Shown: positions 17,980 through 26,197, counted from the stretch's first letter. The stretch: DNA of 64,000 nt from an uncultured Eubacterium sp. (GCA_944380635.1 CALWID010000007.1:16882-80881); one strand, 5' to 3'. Notes: generated by a model from the sequence alone, not told the origin. Translations and numbers: made by a program.

Positions 17980-18558
17980 TTAATCGCGGAATATGATATT
18001 GCCTGTTTTGCAGTCCATACTGTCTATAACGGCAAGGCTCTCAACACGCACTCCGCTTTTGCGTATATCGTCCCCTCCGTGCTGATAGCCTTTTTCTATA
18101 ACGGCGCCGCAGCCGACAAGATGAGCAGGGCTGTCATTCACTATTTTAATAAGGCCCCTCATAGCGTTTCCGATAGCGAGAAAATCATCGACTATAAGAA
18201 TTCTGTCCTCTTCCCTGAGAAAGCGCTTTGAGACCATAACATTATAAGTAGTGCCGTGAGTAAATGAATCAACGGGTGTTTCGTAAACATCGCCGGCTAT
18301 ATTTTTAGTTTTATTTTTCTTGGCAAAAACGAGCGGACATTCAAATTCCTGAGCAACCATTGAGCCGATAGCAATGCCGGAAGCCTCAATAGTTAAAATT
18401 TTATTGACATTATCATCCTTGAAAAGGCGGTGAAATTCTTTGCCCACCTCACGCAGAAAAGGAATATCTATCTGGTGATTCAAAAAGCAATCCACTTTGA
18501 GGATATTGCCCTCATACACCTCGCCCTCATTCCTTATCTTCTGCTTTAAAAGTTCCAT
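17980..18558 (-). CDS. xpt: Xanthine phosphoribosyltransferase
   Basis: Converts xanthine and PRPP to XMP. The ATG at 18558 is used because GGAG lies 6 nt upstream; the resulting start MELLKQKIRNEGEVYEGNIL is that of the Xpt family. The PRPP motif is ILIVDDFLAIGNAM, and FLNHQIDI is the family-specific N-terminal sequence. First gene of the purine salvage operon with a clear promoter at 18611-18639. No purine riboswitch fold was found in the leader of about 50 nt. Confidence 0.93.
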   Translation of the reverse strand: MELLKQKIRNEGEVYEGNILKVDCFLNHQIDIPFLREVGKEFHRLFKDDNVNKILTIEASGIAIGSMVAQEFECPLVFAKKNKTKNIAGDVYETPVDSFTHGTTYNVMVSKRFLREEDRILIVDDFLAIGNAMRGLIKIVNDSPAHLVGCGAVIEKGYQHGGDDIRKSGVRVESLAVIDSMDCKTGNIIFRD

Positions 18559-18610
18559 AAAATTCTCCAAAAATCAAAACATTTATTACTAAAAATTTAA
18601 TAACACAGAT

Positions 18611-18639
18611 ATAATATACTAAGAGGCGGTTGTTTTCAA
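18611..18639 (-). promoter_or_regulatory. Sigma-A-type promoter of the xpt operon
   Basis: Minus strand -35 TTGAAA (18639-18634), 17-bp spacer, -10 TATTAT (18616-18611), about 45 nt upstream of the xpt start. Each hexamer is one or two bases from consensus. Confidence 0.75.
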
Positions 18640-18716
18640 CATTATGACGGGATTTGACACCAAATTTTAACCTTTTTAAAATACTGTAATAACAAAGCGA
18701 AAACGGGAATAAAAAT

Positions 18717-18735
18717 TTCACAATAATATTGTGAA
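18717..18735. promoter_or_regulatory. Perfect palindrome overlapping the promoter at 18729
   Basis: Arms TTCACAAT/ATTGTGAA separated by 3 bases. The right arm covers the -35 hexamer of the plus-strand promoter, a position suited to a repressor operator. The regulator is unknown. Confidence 0.5.
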
Positions 18736-18757
18736 TTTATCAAATATGATTTACAAT
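18729..18757 (+). promoter_or_regulatory. Promoter of the DUF2974 gene
   Basis: -35 TTGTGA (18729-18734), 17-bp spacer, -10 TACAAT (18752-18757). It lies about 30 nt before the start codon and is divergent from the xpt promoter. Confidence 0.65.
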
Positions 18758-18786
18758 AAAAAACGAAAGATAAAAGCGGTGATGAT

Positions 18787-19938
18787 ATGGCGGATATTTT
18801 TGAATATATTAAAAGATTCGGAACATTAAGATTTACAAACATGGGAATAACCGAGGCGGACAACGCTGTATTCAGCAGACTTGCCTATCTTGACCTGACG
18901 CCTTACGCAGGGAAAACGCTTGGCGAAGCGGCAGAAGAATACGAAAGCGGCGGCGAATCCGGCAAGACTTTAATTGAAACGGCTGACCTGCTGAAAGCGG
19001 CGGGAAACACGATACGATACGGATACATAACCATAACCGACTGCCGTGAAATAGTGAGCGACAATATGCAAACGGCATTTTACGCTGTAACTTTTGCCGT
19101 GGACAAAAACACATTTTTCATAGCGTTCAGGGGTACTGACGATAAAATTGTTGGATTTTACGAGGACGCGAAACTCGCTTATGCTTTTCCCGTATCGAGC
19201 CAGACTTCCGCTTTGAGTTATGTAACCCAGCAGTTTGAGGAACACGACGGAAAATTTTTCCTTGGAGGGCACTCTAAGGGCGGTAATCTTGCAATATTTG
19301 CTTTTCTTTTTCTGCGTGAGGAGGAAAAAGACAGAATAATCAGGGTTTACAACAATGACGGGCCGGGATTTCCGCAGGAAATTGCAGACATATTATTTAC
19401 GCGTGAAAACTGCGAAAAAATTTACAACATTATGCCTGAGGATTCCATAATAGGCAGAATGCTAACTGACGGGGGCAGAATAAAAATAGTAAAAAGCACC
19501 GCAAGCGGCGCAGCGCAGCACAACATATTTACCTGGGAAATAAACGGAGCGGGATTTAAAGCGGCTAAACGATTCAGCATGCTTTCCGAATATATGGAAG
19601 ACACGCTTACGCAGAGCCTTGAAACCCTGCCGCCCGAACGAATGAGGGACGCTGCTGCGGCAGTATTTGAGATTGCGAAAAACAGCGGTATAAAGACGCT
19701 TAAAGACATAAGCGTGAAAAATTACAAGAGTCTTATTCCGGCGGTTGCCGAACTGAAAAAACTTGTTGACGATAACACGGACGATATTCCGGTAATAGTT
19801 CGCACGCTGGCAAAAAGCCTGGCGGATTCAATCAGCGTTGAAAAAATCGTTGAACGCTCTATGCCGGATATTATGAGCAAAATTGATGAAATTACCGAAA
19901 AATTAAAATCAAAGAGCGAATCCGACGGCGAAGTTTAA
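18787..19938 (+). CDS. DUF2974 (Mbeg1-like) alpha/beta-hydrolase
   Basis: 383-residue protein of the Mbeg1-like/DUF2974 family. The N-terminus has NAVFSRLAYLDL, the middle has a lipase class 3-type nucleophile elbow GGHSKGGN (Ser in GHSKG), preceded by FIAFRGTDD, a typical oxyanion/strand motif of the fold. No signal peptide, so cytoplasmic. The C-terminal ~100 residues are charged and helical. Substrate unknown. A GGTGAT ribosome site precedes the ATG. Monocistronic and divergent from xpt. Confidence 0.85.
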   Translation: MADIFEYIKRFGTLRFTNMGITEADNAVFSRLAYLDLTPYAGKTLGEAAEEYESGGESGKTLIETADLLKAAGNTIRYGYITITDCREIVSDNMQTAFYAVTFAVDKNTFFIAFRGTDDKIVGFYEDAKLAYAFPVSSQTSALSYVTQQFEEHDGKFFLGGHSKGGNLAIFAFLFLREEEKDRIIRVYNNDGPGFPQEIADILFTRENCEKIYNIMPEDSIIGRMLTDGGRIKIVKSTASGAAQHNIFTWEINGAGFKAAKRFSMLSEYMEDTLTQSLETLPPERMRDAAAAVFEIAKNSGIKTLKDISVKNYKSLIPAVAELKKLVDDNTDDIPVIVRTLAKSLADSISVEKIVERSMPDIMSKIDEITEKLKSKSESDGEV

Positions 19939-20033
19939 GCAGAATATACAAAAAACAGCAAACACCTAATATATAATGTATTACTGACTAAAAGAATAAT
20001 TTTAAAAGAATTTAATTAATAAGTATTAAAGCT

Positions 20034-20070
20034 CTAAAAATCGACGCCCCGACAAAATATGCCGGGGCGT
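20034..20070 (-). terminator. Terminator of the upp-uraA operon
   Basis: GC-rich arms 20063-20070 and 20044-20051 (ACGCCCCG/CGGGGCGT) with an 11-nt loop; the minus-strand tail is CGATTTTTAG. It lies between the convergent DUF2974 and uraA genes. Confidence 0.85.
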
Positions 20071-20084
20071 TCGTTATTGATATT

Positions 20085-21533
20085 CTATTTTTCAGGTGAT
20101 GAAATATCATCGGCTGACGGAGAATTTTCAACTTTATCAGCAGATTCTTCGGCAGTTGCATTAACGGAATCGCTTACTGCTGTATCGGCAGGCGCCGCGG
20201 TTTCCTCAGCGGCAGTGGGATTTGCATTGAAAACATAATCATTGCCGGGAAGAATGGCATTGAGCAAAATACCCGCAATAGCGGCAACGGCAAGAGCGGT
20301 AAGGCTGATGTCAAATTCACCGATACTGAAATCAAGAGAATCTATTCCGAGCGCGGTTACAAGGATAACGGCAACTATGATAAGGTTTCTTGATTTAGTT
20401 AGGTCTACTTTATTTTCAACAACATTGCGAACGCCGATACCGGAAATCATGCCGTAAAGCACAAATGAGATACCGCCTATAATGGCCGCAGGAATAGTAT
20501 TAATAACAGCGGCGAATTTCGGCGAGAAAGAAAGCAGAACAGCAACGACTGCCGCAATGCGGACTACGCGGGGATCATAAACTTTTGTAAGCGCGAGAAC
20601 GCCGGTATTTTCGCCGTATGTTGTATTTGCAGGGCCGCCGAAAAGAGCGGACATTGAAGTGGCAAGGCCATCGCCGACAAGAGTTTTCTTAAGCCCGGGG
20701 TCTGCAAGGAAGTTTCTGCCCGTTGTGGCACTGATTGCGGAAATATCGCCTATATGCTCCATCATAGTTGCAAATGAAATCGGCATAATGGCAATTATTG
20801 CGCTGACAGCCATACCCTTATCATGGATATTGCCGAAAACCATGCCCTCTTTTGTTATAGGCAGGCCCACCCAGTCCGCATCAATAATGGGCTGGAAATC
20901 AACGGCGCCGATACAAACGGCAACGATATATGAAACAACGATACCAACAAGAATAGGGATAATCTTGAGCATACCTTTGCCCCATATATTGCAGACAATA
21001 ATAACGGCAAGAGCGATAATAGCAAGAAGCCAATTCTGTTTACAATTATCAACAGCCGAGCCGGCGAGGCTGAGGCCGATTGCAATAATTATAGGGCCTG
21101 TTACAACAGGCGGGAAGAAACGCATTACTTTTTCTACGGGGAAAATTGCAAAAAGCGCAGCGAGAACGAGATAAACAAGACCCGCGAAAACAACGCCGAG
21201 GTTAGCGTACGGCAGCATTTCGGTATTCGGCGAACCGTCCGCAAGCAGAGGCGCCACTGCGGCATAGCCGCCCAAGAATGCAAATGAAGAACCAAGAAAA
21301 GCGGGAACTTTAAATTTGGTGACGAGGTGGAAAAAGAGAGTTCCGAGACCTGCCATCAAAAGCGTTGTTTGCATATTAAGCCCTGTTAAAAGCGGAACAA
21401 GAACTGTTGCGCCGAACATTGCGAAAGTATGCTGAAATCCGAGTATAAGCATTTTGGGTTTGCCGAGAGTTCGCGCGTCGTATATACCCTGTTCGCCCAG
21501 AACTGATTTTTTGCTTTTATCTTTCTTTGCCAT
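20085..21533 (-). CDS. uraA: Uracil permease (NCS2 family)
   Basis: 482-residue membrane transporter with the 14-helix NCS2 pattern. Landmarks include LGFQHTFAMFGATVLVP in TM1, the motif FATMMEHIGDISAIS with the substrate-binding Glu, and GGPANTTYGENTGVLALT with the NxxGE-type signature. The final ~50 residues are an Ala/Asp/Ser-rich acidic tail not needed for the fold. Strong ribosome site (GGAGG). Downstream of upp, forming a uracil import and salvage pair. Confidence 0.94.
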   Translation of the reverse strand: MAKKDKSKKSVLGEQGIYDARTLGKPKMLILGFQHTFAMFGATVLVPLLTGLNMQTTLLMAGLGTLFFHLVTKFKVPAFLGSSFAFLGGYAAVAPLLADGSPNTEMLPYANLGVVFAGLVYLVLAALFAIFPVEKVMRFFPPVVTGPIIIAIGLSLAGSAVDNCKQNWLLAIIALAVIIVCNIWGKGMLKIIPILVGIVVSYIVAVCIGAVDFQPIIDADWVGLPITKEGMVFGNIHDKGMAVSAIIAIMPISFATMMEHIGDISAISATTGRNFLADPGLKKTLVGDGLATSMSALFGGPANTTYGENTGVLALTKVYDPRVVRIAAVVAVLLSFSPKFAAVINTIPAAIIGGISFVLYGMISGIGVRNVVENKVDLTKSRNLIIVAVILVTALGIDSLDFSIGEFDISLTALAVAAIAGILLNAILPGNDYVFNANPTAAEETAAPADTAVSDSVNATAEESADKVENSPSADDISSPEK

Positions 21534-21610
21534 TAAATTACCTCCGTATTCATTAAATTATATATCAATTTATCAGGCAAAACCGCCGCCGAAAAAAGCG
21601 GAATTACGGT

Positions 21611-22243
21611 TTATTTAGTGCCGAAAATTCTGTCTCCTGCGTCGCCGAGGCCGGGAACGATATAGCCGTTTTCGTTTAAATGGTCGTCAAGACCGGCGGC
21701 GTAAATATCAACATCAGGGTGCGCTTTTTTAAGCGCTTCCAGACCCTCGGGAGCGGCGATTATGCAGAGAAATTTAACGGAGCGCGGATTTCTTTTTTTA
21801 ATCTGACCGATTGCGTCAATTGCCGAGCCGCCTGTGGCAAGCATCGGGTCAAGAACGAACACATCCCTTTCCTCTATATCCTTTGGAAGTTTGCAATAAT
21901 ATTCAACAGGCTCAAGGGTGGCCTCATTTCTGTAAAGCCCGATATGCCCAACCCTTGCAGACGGTACGAGCACCAAAGCGCCCTCCACCATACCGAGCCC
22001 GGCGCGCAGAATAGGAACAAAAGCAAGTTTTCTGCCTGCGATTTCCTTGCAGTGCGCTATACCGCACGGGGTTTGAACATCTTTGCTTTGAAGCGGCAAA
22101 TCCCTTGTTGCGTCATAAATCATAAGCATTGAAATCTCATTGACAAGGTCTCTGAATTCCTTTGTGCTTGTATTAACATCACGCAGAATGGACAATTTAT
22201 GCTGAATAAGCGGATGGTCCATAATTACAACTTTTCTTTCCAT
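21611..22243 (-). CDS. upp: Uracil phosphoribosyltransferase
   Basis: Converts uracil plus PRPP to UMP. Start placed at the ATG at 22243, with AGGGG upstream, giving [18 protein letters not shown] as in other Upp proteins. The PRPP-binding loop is [18 protein letters not shown] and the C-terminal uracil-binding region contains [13 protein letters not shown]. Full length. Own promoter at 22288-22316; uraA follows. Confidence 0.96.
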   Translation of the reverse strand: MERKVVIMDHPLIQHKLSILRDVNTSTKEFRDLVNEISMLMIYDATRDLPLQSKDVQTPCGIAHCKEIAGRKLAFVPILRAGLGMVEGALVLVPSARVGHIGLYRNEATLEPVEYYCKLPKDIEERDVFVLDPMLATGGSAIDAIGQIKKRNPRSVKFLCIIAAPEGLEALKKAHPDVDIYAAGLDDHLNENGYIVPGLGDAGDRIFGTK

Positions 22244-22287
22244 AAACAAAGCCCCTTTCGCCTAAATTAAAATTCCGTATTTATATT

Positions 22288-22316
22288 AAGATAACACACA
22301 AATATGCTTTATTCAA
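22288..22316 (-). promoter_or_regulatory. Promoter of the upp-uraA operon
   Basis: Minus strand -35 TTGAAT (22316-22311), 17-bp spacer, -10 TATCTT (22293-22288), about 45 nt upstream of upp. No PyrR-type leader fold was recognised. Confidence 0.6.
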
Positions 22317-22390
22317 CAAAATGCGACTTACAAATAGTTACAAAACGGTAAACACAAAAGGATACGGAATATTAAATTCATAGGCTGAAT

Positions 22391-22465
22391 AAAAAAATCA
22401 GCCCTGAACCCGGGCAGGATTCAGGGCGCTTATATACGCGGACGCCGCCTGATTTCTCAGGCGGC
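22391..22465 (-). terminator. Tandem hairpins terminating fucO transcription
   Basis: The first hairpin has arms 22457-22465 and 22444-22452 (GCCGCCTGA/TCAGGCGGC). The second has arms 22420-22427 and 22401-22408 (GCCCTGAA/TTCAGGGC), followed on the minus strand by TGATTTTTTTATT, a strong terminator. Confidence 0.85.
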
Positions 22466-22492
22466 ATTTTGCTTTTTAACTCAAATTTAAAA

Positions 22493-23641
22493 TTACATAA
22501 GAGAGCGGTAAAGCGCTTTGATTTCATCTACTAAAGTATCACGCGGGTTGCCTGGGCGGCAGGCGTCATCATAAGCGCTCTGAGCAAGGAAATCAACATC
22601 CTCGTCCTTAACAATCTCCTTAAGATTTGCAGGAATACCAACATCTATACCGAGTTGCCTTACAGCGTCAACCGCGGCTTTTCTTGCGTCGTCAAGGCTC
22701 ATATCATCAACACCCTGAACGCCCATTGCCTTTGCTATATCCCTGTATTTTTCACCTGTTGCGGGGGCATTGTATTCCATAACGGTGGGAAGAATTATAG
22801 CGTTTGCAACGCCGTGCGGTGTATCATAAACAGCGCCGAGCGGGTGCGCCATTGAATGAACAAGGCCAAGGCCCACATTGGAAAATCCCATACCGGCAAT
22901 ATACTGACCGAGCGCCATCTGCTTTCTGCCCTCAGCAGTATTTTCAACGGCTCCGCGAAGGTTTGCGGCAATTATCTCTATTGCTTTAAGATGGAACATA
23001 TCGGAAAGTTCCCACGCGCCCTTGGTGATATATCCCTCTATTGCGTGAGTAAGAGCGTCCATACCGGTTGCGGCGGTGAGGCCTTTTGGCATGGTGGACA
23101 TCATATCTGGGTCAACAACTGCGATAATCGGAATATCCTTAGGGTCTACGCACACCATTTTTCTGTTCTTTTCAGTATCGGTAATTACATAGTTGATAGT
23201 TACCTCAGCGGCTGTGCCGGCGGTTGTGGGAACAGCAATAATCGGAACGCACTTATTTGTGGTAGGCGCAACGCCCTCAAGGGAAACCACATCCTCAAAC
23301 TCCGGATTTCTGATGATGATGCCGATTGCCTTTGCGGTATCCATTGACGAGCCGCCGCCGATTGCTATAATGCAGTCCGCGCCGGAGGCTTTGAAAGCCG
23401 CTACGCCGGATTTAACATTTTCTACAGTTGGATTCGGCTTTATCTCGCTGTAAATTTCATATGGGATAGAAGCGCCGTCCAGCACATCGGTAACTTTTTT
23501 AGTTACTCCGAATTTGATAAGGTCGGGGTCTGAGCAAACAAAGCATTTTTTAAATCCCCTGCCCTTTACTTCCGGCGCAATTTCATTAATCGCGCCTGAG
23601 CCGTGATAACTTGTTTCATTAAGAATAAAACGATTTGCCAT
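22493..23641 (-). CDS. fucO: Lactaldehyde reductase / propanediol oxidoreductase (Fe-dependent alcohol dehydrogenase)
   Basis: 382-residue group III iron alcohol dehydrogenase, closely resembling E. coli FucO along its whole length (start ANRFILNET, AIGGGSSMDTAKAIGI, PTTAGTAAEVTINYVITD). The metal ligands are at the FucO positions shifted by one: Asp195, His199, His262 and His276. The NAD-binding motif is GGGS. Predicted to reduce L-lactaldehyde to 1,2-propanediol, as in fucose or rhamnose fermentation; no other fucose or rhamnose genes are in the window, so the in vivo substrate is inference. Has its own strong promoter and an adjacent dyad. Confidence 0.93.
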   Translation of the reverse strand: MANRFILNETSYHGSGAINEIAPEVKGRGFKKCFVCSDPDLIKFGVTKKVTDVLDGASIPYEIYSEIKPNPTVENVKSGVAAFKASGADCIIAIGGGSSMDTAKAIGIIIRNPEFEDVVSLEGVAPTTNKCVPIIAVPTTAGTAAEVTINYVITDTEKNRKMVCVDPKDIPIIAVVDPDMMSTMPKGLTAATGMDALTHAIEGYITKGAWELSDMFHLKAIEIIAANLRGAVENTAEGRKQMALGQYIAGMGFSNVGLGLVHSMAHPLGAVYDTPHGVANAIILPTVMEYNAPATGEKYRDIAKAMGVQGVDDMSLDDARKAAVDAVRQLGIDVGIPANLKEIVKDEDVDFLAQSAYDDACRPGNPRDTLVDEIKALYRSLM

Positions 23642-23663
23642 AAATAATTCCTCCTTATATATA

Positions 23664-23676
23664 AACCTTTAAGGTT
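23664..23676. promoter_or_regulatory. Dyad between fucO promoter and start codon
   Basis: Perfect dyad AACCTT-T-AAGGTT, located just after the predicted transcript start and just before the ribosome site. This is a plausible repressor operator; the protein is unknown. Confidence 0.4.
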
Positions 23677-23688
23677 ATTTACGGAATT

Positions 23689-23718
23689 ATTATAAAAGAT
23701 GAAAACCGCGATTGTCAA
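23689..23718 (-). promoter_or_regulatory. Strong promoter of fucO
   Basis: Minus strand -35 TTGACA (23718-23713), 18-bp spacer, -10 TATAAT (23694-23689). Both hexamers are perfect consensus. Confidence 0.85.
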
Positions 23719-23722
23719 TTAT

Positions 23723-24424
23723 TTAACAATAATTTAATTTATTATTTAGAACTTTGTCATACTCTTTCCACTTTGGCATAACGCGGGAAAGCGAATCATA
23801 AAACGCCTTTGAATGGTTTTGATGAGAGAAATGGCAAAATTCGTGGCAAACAACAAACTTTATTATGTCCCTGTCATAAGCGGCAAGGCGTGAATTCAGC
23901 GTTACAACATTTTTTAAAGCACGGCAGTTGCCCCACTGGCTTTTCATTCTGCGTATTTTGAGTTTTGGAGGATTACTGATTTTTTGCGGAAAAAGCGGCA
24001 GACATTCGGCAACTATCCCCTCAAACTCCCGCTTTGCAGTATCGGAAAGCAATTTATCGTAAAGCGCCGCGCGGTTATCGTACGAAAAATCGCTAAGATA
24101 AAATATTACGCTGTTTTCTTTTACGGCATATTTATTTTTGCCGCTTTGCCGAACGGACAGTTCATATCTTTTGCCTAAAATGAAAATACCGTCTCCGTTT
24201 TCAAACTTAATTTTTCTGTTTTCATTTTCTTTTATCCGCCGCCGTACGGACAGTATTTTAGGCGCGTTTAAGAGTACGAAACTTTCTATTGCGCTTAAAG
24301 GCACGCCGCGCGGAGCGGAAACGGCAACGCAGCCGTCCGCCCTGATACGCAGATTTATATTTTTAACATTTTTTCTAGCAAAAGAATATTCAATTATTTC
24401 ATCATTGTATGTAACGAAATTCAT
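23723..24424 (-). CDS. YgjP-like (M48-related) metallopeptidase domain protein
   Basis: About 233 residues. The C-terminal half has the zinc motif HEFCH in VVCHEFCHFSHQNHSKAFYD, preceded by MKSQWGNCRALKNVVTLNSRLA, the characteristic WG..C.......N pattern of the YgjP/DUF45 family. Function of the family is poorly known; often called a predicted metal-dependent hydrolase. The ATG at 24424 is preferred over the GTG at 24433. No clear ribosome site. Downstream of the EamA permease. Confidence 0.85.
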   Translation of the reverse strand: MNFVTYNDEIIEYSFARKNVKNINLRIRADGCVAVSAPRGVPLSAIESFVLLNAPKILSVRRRIKENENRKIKFENGDGIFILGKRYELSVRQSGKNKYAVKENSVIFYLSDFSYDNRAALYDKLLSDTAKREFEGIVAECLPLFPQKISNPPKLKIRRMKSQWGNCRALKNVVTLNSRLAAYDRDIIKFVVCHEFCHFSHQNHSKAFYDSLSRVMPKWKEYDKVLNNKLNYC

Positions 24425-24451
24425 AACAACCACGCATTATAAAATTTACTG

Positions 24452-25327
24452 CTAAAACAGCACGGGAAGAGTCATCAAAACGGTGCCTGCGGTAATAAGG
24501 ACAAGACCTGCGGCTGATTTTTTAGAAAGTTTTTCTTTGAAAACAATATACGAAAAAGCGATAGTTACAAGAATACTTAATTTATCAATAGGAACAACAA
24601 CGCTGGCAAGGCCGTCCTGAAGCGCTTTATAATAACAAAGCCACGCGCCGCCGGTTGCAAAACCCGAAAGACAGATAAAGAGTAATTCTTTTTTAGGAAT
24701 TTGGCGGACTTTACTTTTTTTACCTGTTACAAGCACCATAAACCAAGCCATAACGAGCACAACTGAAGTTCTGACAGCGGTGCCGAGATTTGATTCAACA
24801 TCCTCTATGCCGATTTTTCCCAAAATGGAAGTTAAACTTGCAAACACTGCGGAAAGCACGGCGTAAACGAGCCACATTTTATTAGGCTTAACATTTTGAT
24901 TTATATTTTCTTTTTTCTGAATCATCATAAATGTGCCGGCGGCAATAAGAACGATTGCTATGCCGCTGACCCATGTAAACCCTTCGCCGAGAAAAACGAA
25001 GGCGAGCAGCATTGTTAAAATAGTGCTTGATTTATCAATAGGAACAACTTTGTTTATATCGCCGCTTTGAAGCGCTTTAAAATAGCAGAGCCAAGAGGCG
25101 CCTGTGGCAATGCCGGAAAGGATAAGAAAAATCCAAGTTTTTAAGGAAAGGCTTGTAATTTGCGGCGCTGAGCCGACTATTAAAACCATAAGCCACGAAA
25201 AGATAAGCACAACAACAGTGCGAACTGCGGTTGCAACGGTTGAATCCGTTTTGCGTATTCCGCATTTTGCGAGGATTGCTGTAATTCCCGAAAAAAACGC
25301 GGAACCGACTGCATATAAAATCCACAT
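24452..25327 (-). CDS. EamA/DMT-family transporter
   Basis: About 291 residues with ten predicted helices in two homologous EamA repeats. Both halves share the pattern [FW]..G.TSILAKIGI..V.S...TAVRT and FATGASWLCYFKALQ-like sequence, evidence of internal duplication. Start set at the ATG at 25327 because AGGGG lies 8 nt upstream; it gives MWILYAVGSAFFSGI, a normal EamA N-terminus. Substrate unknown. Confidence 0.9.
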   Translation of the reverse strand: MWILYAVGSAFFSGITAILAKCGIRKTDSTVATAVRTVVVLIFSWLMVLIVGSAPQITSLSLKTWIFLILSGIATGASWLCYFKALQSGDINKVVPIDKSSTILTMLLAFVFLGEGFTWVSGIAIVLIAAGTFMMIQKKENINQNVKPNKMWLVYAVLSAVFASLTSILGKIGIEDVESNLGTAVRTSVVLVMAWFMVLVTGKKSKVRQIPKKELLFICLSGFATGGAWLCYYKALQDGLASVVVPIDKLSILVTIAFSYIVFKEKLSKKSAAGLVLITAGTVLMTLPVLF

Positions 25328-25414
25328 TTTAAAATCCCCTTTAATTTTTAATAATAACACAAAAACAAAAGCCGTTCAATATGGGGGATGATTTAAAATT
25401 AAAACGCCGTTTAA

Positions 25415-25500
25415 AGATAAAAAGAGCAGGTGAATAAACACCTGCTCTTGATAACAGTGGTCGTTTGACATAGGAAAGGAGAATATGCCTGACCACGATT
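25415..25500 (-). ncRNA. Candidate small RNA with pyrimidine-only loop and terminator
   Basis: No gene occupies 25361-25984. On the minus strand a two-part hairpin forms: outer stem GTGGTC/GACCAC (25496-25491 with 25462-25457), inner stem GGCATA/TATGTC (25489-25484 with 25472-25467, one G-U) and an 11-nt loop TTCTCCTTTCC made only of pyrimidines. After a short linker comes a perfect 11-bp terminator hairpin (25449-25439 with 25432-25422) followed by TTTTTATC. The loop is complementary to strong Shine-Dalgarno sequences (GGAAAGGAGAA). The 5' end and promoter are not clear. Confidence 0.5.
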
Positions 25501-25578
25501 AAAATAATTTATATATGAACAACAAAATTTTCTCGATTTAAAAATGGTTTCATTATTACATTTTGAAATTTATTGCCG

Positions 25579-25597
25579 TAACAGGTTGAACCTGTTA
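25579..25597. promoter_or_regulatory. 19-bp perfect palindrome in the gene-free tract
   Basis: TAACAGGTT-G-AACCTGTTA, about 80 bp upstream (minus sense) of the candidate small RNA. Operator-like symmetry; no known regulator assigned. The rest of 25598-25934 is AT-rich with no supported feature. Confidence 0.4.
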
Positions 25598-25934
25598 ATC
25601 AAACATAACAACAGCCGTATAACAAAGTTACCGCGATTTTGTAAAATACAGAAGTTAGAAACAAATTGAATAAGCAAATCAGAACTGCAAAAAATTTTTA
25701 ACAAATTACCATAGCGCTGCATTTTCTGTTTTGACTTTTAAAGCGCTGACGCTTTTACTTAATTTACATTTAAACCCTGCATAGAAAAAAGTTAAAATGA
25801 AAAACTGCGGAATTGATTATTTTCATTTTTCGGAAAAGCGCCTAGCTTTTGTCATAACTTTTACCGTAAAACGGTGTAAAAAAGGGGTATATTTGCGTAA
25901 AAGCGATGATTTGAACGGAGCGGGAAAAGCAAAG

Positions 25935-25982
25935 AAAAAAGCCCCGAAACCCGCATAAATACTAAGGTTTTGAGGCTTTTTG
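25935..25982 (-). terminator. Terminator of the tRNA operon
   Basis: Long imperfect stem (arms about 25966-25982 and 25935-25951, AAAAGCCTCAAAACC/GGTTTCGGGGCTTTT) followed by T residues on the minus strand, beginning 3 nt after the tRNA-Lys CCA end. Confidence 0.8.
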
Positions 25983-25984
25983 GT

Positions 25985-26060
25985 TGGTGGCTCATCGGGG
26001 AATCGAACCCCGGACACCTTGATTAAAAGTCAAGTGCTCTGCCATCTGAGCTAATGAACC
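25985..26060 (-). tRNA. tRNA-Lys (TTT)
   Basis: 76-nt cloverleaf with acceptor GGTTCAT/ATGAGCC, D arm, anticodon stem CTTGA/TCAAG around loop CTTTTAA (anticodon TTT), T arm CCGGGGTTCGATTCCCCG and encoded CCA. Last tRNA of the operon. Confidence 0.96.
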
Positions 26061-26089
26061 GTATCCGCCCTTAAAATATTAAGGGCGCT

Positions 26090-26164
26090 TGGCTGGGGAG
26101 GCAGGATTCGAACCTACGCATGAGGGAGTCAAAGTCCCTTGCCTTACCGCTTGGCGACACCCCA
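26090..26164 (-). tRNA. tRNA-Gln (TTG)
   Basis: 75-nt cloverleaf, anticodon loop CTTTGAC (anticodon TTG), T loop GGTTCGAATCC, encoded CCA after discriminator G. The acceptor TGGGGTG pairs with CTCCCCA except for one T-T mismatch at position 6. Confidence 0.95.
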
Positions 26165-26197
26165 ATATCAGGGTTTACAAAATATTAAATCAAGTAG

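Noticed and set aside
18571-18720. Purine riboswitch upstream of xpt
   Set aside because: The leader between the predicted start site and xpt is too short, and no three-stem aptamer or conserved loop bases were found.
25441-25500. Plus-strand ribosome site and five-codon frame (ATG CCT GAC CAC GAT TAA) in the hairpin at 25457-25496
   Set aside because: The terminator U-tract reads on the minus strand, so the SD-like sequence is more simply explained as the complement of the pyrimidine loop.
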